Notes under the pieces: generated by a model
Told to the model about the DNA's origin: nothing
Database searches by the model: none
What the model saw: the letters and a program-made list of their open reading frames with translations, nothing else
Made by a program: the position numbers and the translations under genes
Part shown: in pieces, positions 12,969-14,470 of the stretch
Numbering within the stretch: position 1 is the first letter of the stretch
Layout: each line of letters starts with the position of its first letter
NCBI GenBank assembly: GCA_900545135.1
Contig: UQXL01000038.1
Coordinates: 1-14,470, forward strand
DNA length: 14,470 nucleotides
Reading direction: 5' to 3'
DNA from: an uncultured Eubacteriales bacterium
Lineage (GTDB): Bacteria; Bacillota; Clostridia; Peptostreptococcales; Anaerovoracaceae

Positions 12969-13513
12969 ATATCCAAGTCTCCGTTTTCTCTCATAAGAGT
13001 TGTAACTGTCTTTCTTAATTTACTGATTATTCTCGATTGCCGCATCCTGACAGCGCTTTGGGGTATTTCAAAGAGTTCGCTGAGCTCCTTAAAACTGCTT
13101 TTTTTCTTCACTCTCATATACAAAAGCTGCTTTTCTTCATAGGACAGGGATTTTATCGCTTCTATGAAATAACTGTTTTTTTCTTCTTCTGTAAGTTCAT
13201 TTGTAAAAACCTCTTCCGTTTGTTCTCCTTCAAAGATTTCAAGCTCTCTGTACAGATCTCTGACAGCTTTCTCGCTTCTCATCTGATTGACGGCAACGCT
13301 TCTTACAACGATTCGGAGATAATTCTGCAGCCAGTACTCGTTCATGCTAATATATCTGTCAGGCTCCTCCATTACTTTGATCCAAACGATGGAGGATATA
13401 TCTTTCACAGTCTCTTCGTCGCTGTAATAATCTCTGATAAATGCATTAACAAGTTTATAATTTTCCAAATATATTTCTTCAAGTGAAGTGAAATATCTGC
13501 CTTTTGAGGACAT
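12965..13513 (-). CDS. ECF-like RNA polymerase sigma factor
   Basis: The 182-aa protein has the two-domain plan of small sigma-70 factors. The region 2 part is LENYKLVNAFIRDYYSDEETVKDISSIVWIKVMEE and NYLRIVVRSVAVNQMRSEK, which would bind core enzyme and the -10. A Glu-rich linker follows. The region 4 helix-turn-helix is SYEEKQLLYMRVKKKSSFKELSELFEIPQSAVRMRQSRIISKLRK, which would read the -35. ATG 13513 follows GGGAG at 10 nt. It is co-transcribed with the overlapping anti-sigma gene. Targets are not known; the neighbouring secreted, VanZ-like and PepSY-like genes are natural candidates, but I see no shared ECF-type promoter motif. Upstream lie tandem intergenic repeats that each carry a TGGTATAAT element. 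Confidence 0.93.
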   Translation of the reverse strand: MSSKGRYFTSLEEIYLENYKLVNAFIRDYYSDEETVKDISSIVWIKVMEEPDRYISMNEYWLQNYLRIVVRSVAVNQMRSEKAVRDLYRELEIFEGEQTEEVFTNELTEEEKNSYFIEAIKSLSYEEKQLLYMRVKKKSSFKELSELFEIPQSAVRMRQSRIISKLRKTVTTLMRENGDLDI

Positions 13514-13564
13514 GATCCGTTTCTCCCGCGATAAAATACATTTTTACTACTTATTTCTGATTTT

Positions 13565-13573
13565 ATTATACCA
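13565..13573 (-). promoter_or_regulatory. Extended -10 element upstream of the sigma gene
   Basis: On the minus strand TGGTATAAT gives an extended -10 about 50 bp before the sigma start; no convincing -35 lies at 17 bp. The same TTGTGGTATAAT occurs in the two further repeat units (minus strand of 13647-13658 and 13811-13822), so several start points are possible. Confidence 0.5.
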
Positions 13574-13822
13574 CAAAACAAGTCTGGAAAAGTGATTCAA
13601 TGAACGCTTCCTTGCAGAGAAGCTGAACAATATGATTTTTGCGTTTATTATACCACAAGGCAAGTCTGTCAAGGTGATTCAATGAACCCTACCTTGCGGC
13701 AACGCCGAACAATAAGATTTTGGGGGTTATTCTAACGCCCTCCAGTCACATAAGCGGAGTTTCAATGGCCGCTTCATTGCGGCGAAGCCGATATAATTTT
13801 ACGCGGACATTATACCACAAAA
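13565..13822. repeat. Tandem CGGC-hairpin repeats (about 82 bp period)
   Basis: Three successive units share GTGATTCAATGAA or GTTTCAATGG, a GC-rich CGGC-loop-GCCG core, an AT tail and ATTATACCACAA. The ATTATACC boxes start at 13565, 13647 and 13811; the middle unit has ATTCTAACG instead. The first two are 82 bp apart. The second unit matches 388-422 perfectly over 35 bp. The third has diverged but keeps the hairpin (CGGCGAAGCCG), and the first has lost the core pairing. Confidence 0.75.
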
Positions 13823-14065
13823 CAAATGTGACTGCTGTAATTAGCCTGACATTTTCGACGCATGAATTGTTGCAAAATCTTTATTTCATTGAAAAGAACA
13901 GTCTGCAAAACAGGCGAAGCTGCGCACGTTTTCAGCTGGGAATCAAAATCTGTCTGAGCAAGCCGCGAGTCAAGCACTCCAAAGGCAGCGAGTTATTTTG
14001 ATTCCCTGAAGCCGAAGCGGCGAGCCGTTGGTTTGTTCCAAGTTAAATAACTGCCCTATCAGCAA
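13823..14065. other. Non-coding stretch with a 12-bp inverted repeat
   Basis: GGGAATCAAAAT (13938-13949) and ATTTTGATTCCC (13995-14006) are perfect inverted arms around 45 bp. GCCGAAGCGGC follows directly and again resembles the hairpin core of the repeat family. A plus-strand open frame of 93 codons covers the area but begins inside the repeats, has no ribosome site and has a repeat-derived composition, so it is not called. Confidence 0.5.
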
Positions 14066-14319
14066 TGTTGTAGAATTTACTGATTTTATATAATTATACA
14101 ACATTTCCGCAATTTGTAGCATCCCTTGCGGTGAAAAAACGTCCAATGTTGTAGACTTTTTCAATTTATCAAAATATTACAACATGAATCAAAAATCATG
14201 TTGTATTTTAGGGGATTTTTCTGAAATTCTACAACATTGCTTTATTTTTATGGCGGTTTAATGCTGTATCATGGCTGTAATGTTGTAAAGTATTATGGCT
14301 TTTTAAAAATTTTACAACA
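14066..14319. repeat. Cluster C: four TGTTGTA...TACAACA units
   Basis: The units are 14066-14103, 14147-14184, 14199-14236 (38 bp each) and 14281-14319 (39 bp), with spacers of 43, 14 and 44 bp. All eight half-sites are extended to the same 7-mer, TGTTGTA or its complement, unlike the mixed extensions of A and B. The central hairpin is TACAACAT (14178-14185) with ATGTTGTA (14198-14205), keeping the pairing of A and B with different bases. The long spacers are 11-12 bp shorter than in A/B at the first position and 10 bp at the third, about one DNA helical turn. The GTCGAA motifs are absent. Interior and spacer sequences show little similarity to A/B, so the geometry is what is conserved. Confidence 0.88.
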
Positions 14320-14333
14320 TTGAGTAGTAAGTT

Positions 14334-14390
14334 CCCATCTCAGTGGCCATCCCTCTCGGTGAAGCCGGTTATATTCTGTGACGTCATTTG
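14334..14390. repeat. Degenerate CGGC-hairpin repeat between clusters C and D
   Basis: CATCTCAGTGGCC followed by CTCGGTGAAGCCGG and TATATT resembles the third unit near 13760-13800 (TTTCAATGGCC, TGCGGCGAAGCCG, TATAAT). The pairing CGG(T)-GAA-(G)CCG is kept with a G-U. Confidence 0.5.
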
Positions 14391-14416
14391 TAAGTCATTT
14401 GTAATATTATGGAAAA

Positions 14417-14470
14417 TGTTGTACAATTTTTTGTTTTAACCGATTTCTGCCAACATTTCTTGTGTTCAGG
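14417..14470. repeat. Cluster D, first unit (cut by the window end)
   Basis: TGTTG (14417) to CAACA (14455) gives a 39-bp unit. The sequence from about 14400 (GTAATATTATGGAAAATGTTGTACAATTTTTTGTTTT-like) closely matches the first unit of cluster A at 71-107, so the next element is of the A type. Three more units with 55-14-54 spacing are expected beyond the window. Confidence 0.7.

Noticed and set aside
13720..14001. 93-codon plus-strand frame
   Set aside because: It starts inside the tandem repeats, has no ribosome site, and its composition follows the repeats and the inverted repeat.

Overview
The window looks like chromosomal DNA of a low-to-medium GC Bacillota, most likely a member of the Clostridia. 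The signs are strong GGAGG ribosome sites, sigma-A type promoters, an S-box (SAM-I) riboswitch ahead of metK, a cell-wall anchored protein with a C-terminal Pro-Lys-Thr-Ser sorting signal, and a sigma factor paired with a DUF4367-type membrane anti-sigma factor. I cannot name a species.

Layout, left to right. 1-510 is non-coding and holds a four-unit repeat array (cluster A) and a second repeat family, ending in the deoC promoter. 520-1188 (+) is deoC, followed by a short GC-rich tandem repeat and a terminator. 1571-4215 (-) encodes a secreted M28 zinc peptidase with a PA domain, a PGDTTD linker and a wall anchor; it is split into two frames by a one-base shift near 2699-2706. 4579-5763 (-) is metK under a SAM-I riboswitch (5824-5986). 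6193-7473 (+) is an unrecognised 426-aa cytosolic protein divergent from metK, followed by 42-bp and 27-bp GC-rich repeats and cluster B (7702-7978).

From 8055 to 13513 every gene is on the minus strand and the content is cell envelope and signalling. In transcription order: an ECF-like sigma factor, its overlapping anti-sigma partner, a terminator, two small secreted proteins, VanZ-like copy 2, PepSY-like paralogue 2, VanZ-like copy 1 (broken), PepSY-like paralogue 1 and a third PepSY-like protein. The VanZ/PepSY pair has been duplicated, and the 5' part of the two VanZ copies has been homogenised to identity. 13514-14470 is non-coding: tandem copies of the second repeat family, which supply -10 elements upstream of the sigma gene, then cluster C and the start of cluster D.

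How the parts may work together: deoC (deoxyribose-phosphate catabolism) and metK (SAM synthesis, SAM-controlled) are housekeeping genes. The sigma/anti-sigma pair is the natural regulator of the secreted, VanZ-like and PepSY-like genes beside it, but no shared promoter motif proves this.

The most unusual content is the non-coding arrays. Each has eight TGTTG/CAACA half-sites in strictly alternating orientation, forming four 38-39 bp units with fixed spacers (55-14-54 in A and B, 43-14-44 in C). I know of no named element with this layout.
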